A stretch of 64,000 nt of DNA from CAMYOC01 sp963704875 (GTDB lineage: Bacteria; Pseudomonadota; Gammaproteobacteria; Steroidobacterales; XN24): NCBI GenBank assembly GCA_963704875.1, contig CAVPIA010000001.1, positions 62,001-126,000 on the forward strand, in the 5' to 3' direction. The notes beneath the pieces are model-generated. The model made no database searches. It had not been told where the DNA came from and saw only the letters and a list, made by a program, of their open reading frames with translations. How positions within the stretch are numbered: position 1 is the first letter of the stretch; each line of letters starts with the position of its first letter. Positions 61,436 through 64,000 of the stretch are shown here, piece by piece. The translations under genes and the position numbers were made by a program.

Positions 61436-62531
61436 ATGGAACTCAGTCAGTTGCGTAGTCGGCTCAAGGATTTGCGCTCGAGGATCGATGACCTCAGGGG
61501 GTATCTTTGACTACGCTGGCAAAAAGGAGCAATTGGAAGAGACTCTGCGTGAACTGGAAGACCCCAATGTCTGGAGTCAGCCGGAACGGGCTCAGGAGCT
61601 TGGCCGACGCAAGGCGCAACTTGCCGGCGTTGTAGAAAACCTCGATCGGCTGGGTACAACTGTGGCCGAGAATGCGGAATTGCTGGAAATGGCGGCGGAG
61701 GAGGAAGACGCTGACACCGTCGCTGCGATCGAGAAAGAAGGACAGGCGCTTGAGAGCGAAGTCGAGCGGATGGAATTTCGGCGCATGTTCTCTGGCGAAA
61801 TGGATTCCGCAAATGCCTTTGTGGACATTCAGGCGGGCTCCGGTGGCACGGAAGCTCAGGACTGGGCCGACATGCTCTTGCGCATGTATCTGCGTTGGGC
61901 AGAAGCGCATGATTTCAGCAGCGAGATCATCGAGGTCTCGGCCGGTGAAGTCGCCGGAATAAAGAGCGCGACGGTGCGGATAGACGGCGAGTACGCTTAT
62001 GGCTGGCTGCGTACCGAAACCGGGGTCCATCGCCTGGTGCGCAAGTCGCCTTTCGATTCCGGGAATCGGCGGCACACTTCGTTTGCGGCAGTGTTTGTGT
62101 CGCCCGAAATCGACGATGAAGTCGATATCGAGGTCAATCCGGCGGATCTTCGTATCGACGTTTATCGGGCCAGTGGCGCCGGCGGGCAGCACGTCAACCG
62201 GACCGAATCGGCGGTGCGCATCACCCACGGACCCTCGGGTATCGTGGTCCAGTGTCAGAATGATCGCTCGCAGCACAAGAACAAAGCGACGGCAATGAAG
62301 CAATTACGGGCCAAGCTCTACGAGATGGAGATGCAAAGGCGAAGGAGTGAGGCTCAGGTAGTCGAGGACAGCAAAGCTGACATTGGCTGGGGAAGCCAGA
62401 TTCGCTCTTATGTGCTGGATCAGTCTCGAATCAAGGACCTGCGTACTTCAGTGGAGGTCGGCAACACCCAGGCGGTGCTGGATGGCGGCCTGGATATTTT
62501 TATCGAGGCGAGCCTCAAACAGGGCTTGTAG
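61436..62531 (+). CDS. prfB: peptide chain release factor 2 (programmed +1 frameshift)
   Basis: RF2 (about 364 residues) ends translation at UGA and UAA. Frame 1 starts at ATG 61436 and reads 24 codons to an in-frame TGA at 61508-61510; reading continues from base 61509 in the +1 frame to 62531. The product joins ...DDLRGYL to DYAGKKEQLEETL. The stop-recognition motif SPF (in RKSPFDSGNRRH) and the GGQ motif in SGAGGQHVNRTESAV are intact. The frameshift makes RF2 self-limiting. Length agrees with E. coli RF2 (365). It is followed by lysS, as in many Gammaproteobacteria. Confidence 0.97.
61496..61511 (+). promoter_or_regulatory. prfB programmed frameshift site
   Basis: AGGGGG (internal Shine-Dalgarno), TAT, CTT, TGA, C: the same slippery arrangement as E. 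coli prfB, with three bases between the G-run and CTT. When RF2 is scarce, the ribosome pauses at TGA 61508-61510, slips by one base on CTTT and goes on reading GAC. Confidence 0.95.
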
Positions 62532-62565
62532 CCGCGCTCTGCTGGCGCGGTGCCGAGGACAGACG

Positions 62566-64000
62566 ATGCAAGAACAGGACGAGAACCGGCTCATCGGAGA
62601 ACGGCGTCGCAAGCTCAGCGAGCTGCGCGAGCAGGGTAATGCGTTTCCGAATACCTTCCGTAAGAGCGCCGAGGCTGAAGACCTGCATGGCGCTTACGGC
62701 GACTGGGACAATGAAAAGCTTGAATCGGCCGCGATCCGGGTCGCTGTCGGCGGCCGGATGATGGCCAAGCGGGTCATGGGCAAGGCGAGTTTCGTGCGTC
62801 TGCGCGATGTCAGCGGCGATATCCAGCTATTCCTGGCGCGTGATGCCTTGCCTGAGGGGGTCTATCAACAGTTCAAAACCTGGGATATCGGTGACATCCT
62901 GGGGGCCGAAGGCGTGCTGTTCAAGACGCGCACCGGTGAGCTGTCGGTAAAAGTCGACAGACTGGCTTTGCTGACCAAATCGCTGCGCCCATTGCCGGAG
63001 AAATTTCACGGTCTGACCGACCAGGAGACGCGTTACCGGCAGCGCTATGTTGATCTGATCATGAATCCTGAAACACGGCGTGCGTTCCGTCTGCGCAGTG
63101 AGATGATCCGGTTCATGCGTGAATTCCTCGATGCGCGGAAATTCCTCGAAGTCGAAACGCCGATGATGCAGACGATCCCTGGCGGCGCCAATGCGCGGCC
63201 TTTCGTCACGCATCACAACGCGCTGGGCATAGACATGTATCTGCGCATTGCGCCGGAGTTGTATCTGAAGCGGCTGGTCGTCGGTGGTCTCGAAAGGGTC
63301 TATGAGATCAACCGCAATTTCCGTAACGAGGGCTTGTCCACCAGACATAACCCTGAATTCACGATGCTCGAGGTTTATCAGGCCTTTGCTGATTGTGATG
63401 ACATGATGGACCTCACCGAGGATATGTTGCGCACGATGGCCGAGTGCACCTTGGGCAGTAAGAAATTCGAGTATCAGGGTCAGCAATACGATTTCGCTCC
63501 GGCATTCTCGCGTCTGCCGTTGGCGGATGCCTTGCTTCGTTGTAACCCCGAACTGGACGCCGACCGTCTGCGCGACGTGAGCTATCTGCGCGAGGTATTG
63601 GGCAAGGGCGGGCATCCGGTCGATCCGGTGGCCGGTGCGGGTCGTCTGCAGACGGATCTGTTTGAGCACACGGTTGAGAATCAGCTGATCCAGCCGACGT
63701 TTGTCACCTGCTACCCGGCAGAGGTCTCGCCGCTCGCCCGACTCAACGATGCGGATTCGTTTATCAGCGATAGATTCGAGTTGTTTATCGGTGGACGCGA
63801 AATCGCCAATGGCTTCTCCGAGCTTAATGATGCGGAGGATCAGTCATCACGTTTCAAGGCTCAGGTCGAACGCAAGGATGAAGGTGACGAAGAAGCGATG
63901 TTCTTCGACGCTGATTATGTACGTGCACTCGAGTACGGGATGCCCCCTGCGGGCGGCCTGGGTATCGGTATCGATCGCCTGGTGATGTTTTTTACCGACG
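62566..64000 (+). CDS. lysS: lysyl-tRNA synthetase, class II (3' truncated by window)
   Basis: The first 478 codons of a gene that runs past the window end. The OB-fold anticodon domain (about 50-150) has SFVRLRDVSGDIQLFL. The class II core has motif 1 (FLEVETPMMQTIPGGANARP), motif 2 (YEINRNFRNEGLSTRHNPEF, then TMLEVYQAFAD) and motif 3 (GLGIGIDRLVMFFTD) at the window edge. E. coli LysS is 505 residues, so about 25 are missing. ATG at 62566 is 34 bp after prfB. It charges tRNA-Lys. Confidence 0.95.
   Translation, partial: MQEQDENRLIGERRRKLSELREQGNAFPNTFRKSAEAEDLHGAYGDWDNEKLESAAIRVAVGGRMMAKRVMGKASFVRLRDVSGDIQLFLARDALPEGVYQQFKTWDIGDILGAEGVLFKTRTGELSVKVDRLALLTKSLRPLPEKFHGLTDQETRYRQRYVDLIMNPETRRAFRLRSEMIRFMREFLDARKFLEVETPMMQTIPGGANARPFVTHHNALGIDMYLRIAPELYLKRLVVGGLERVYEINRNFRNEGLSTRHNPEFTMLEVYQAFADCDDMMDLTEDMLRTMAECTLGSKKFEYQGQQYDFAPAFSRLPLADALLRCNPELDADRLRDVSYLREVLGKGGHPVDPVAGAGRLQTDLFEHTVENQLIQPTFVTCYPAEVSPLARLNDADSFISDRFELFIGGREIANGFSELNDAEDQSSRFKAQVERKDEGDEEAMFFDADYVRALEYGMPPAGGLGIGIDRLVMFFTD

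Noticed and set aside
1..64000. CRISPR array, tRNA/rRNA genes, insertion sequences, prophage or toxin-antitoxin genes
   Set aside because: None recognised by eye: no regular spaced repeats, no cloverleaf with CCA-type ends, no transposase or integrase motifs. The short repeats seen lie inside genes.

Overview
The window is a gene-dense, high-GC (roughly 60%) chromosomal segment of a Gammaproteobacterium. This rests on gene order as well as gene content: glnD-map facing rpsB-tsf-pyrH-frr-uppS-cdsA-dxr-rseP-bamA-skp-lpxD-fabZ-lpxA-lpxB-rnhB-dnaE-accA-tilS-pyrG-kdsA-eno-ftsB-ispD-ispF-truD, then surE-pcm-yqaA-nlpD-rpoS, and recJ-prfB-lysS. Affinity to the Xanthomonadales/Chromatiales side is suggested by an RpfE-like gene next to recJ and an Mth938-type gene beside it, but I cannot assign a genus. 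No tRNA or rRNA genes, insertion sequences, prophage genes or CRISPR arrays were seen. Intergenic gaps are all shorter than 300 bp.

Layout. 1-2.7 kb: the end of an FHA-domain protein, a small basic-tailed protein, a PhaF-like phasin with a histone H1-like tail (minus strand) and an unrecognised secreted protein. 2.7-8.4 kb: mrcB (PBP1B), a TPR lipoprotein, the helicase yoaA and tsaB. 8.4-20.6 kb: a phosphate-starvation region with phoB-phoR, a phosphate-type porin, phoU, dsbB, (minus strand) yffB-dapE, then pstS-pstC-pstA-pstB-phoU. There are candidate Pho boxes before phoB, the porin and pstS, and hairpin terminators after the porin and pstS. 20.6-26.1 kb (minus strand): map-glnD-dapC-dapD. 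26.2-53.6 kb: the translation / isoprenoid / envelope / lipid A supercluster, almost all on the plus strand and tightly coupled. 53.6-58 kb: an Smr-domain gene (minus), then surE-pcm-yqaA-nlpD-rpoS. 58-64 kb: an Mth938-domain gene (minus), an RpfE-like gene, recJ, prfB with its programmed +1 frameshift, and the start of lysS, cut off by the window end.

How the genes work together. Phosphate sensing (PhoR/PhoB/PhoU), outer-membrane entry (porin) and high-affinity import (PstSCAB) form one regulon interleaved with the diaminopimelate genes dapE, dapD and dapC. DAP supplies peptidoglycan, which PBP1B polymerises. The 26-53 kb block joins ribosome function, UMP/CTP supply, undecaprenyl and MEP isoprenoid synthesis, CDP-diacylglycerol, the outer-membrane assembly factors BamA and Skp, and lipid A and KDO synthesis.

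I found no clear previously undescribed system. The most interesting points are a perfect 14-bp palindrome at the predicted start of phasin transcription, another overlapping the phoB start codon, a roughly 130-residue Lys/Ala-rich extension on ribosomal protein S2, two phoU genes with a pst operon lying inside the dap gene group, repeated TTGA stop/start overlaps, and a local cluster of A/T-rich codons next to the dnaE active site.
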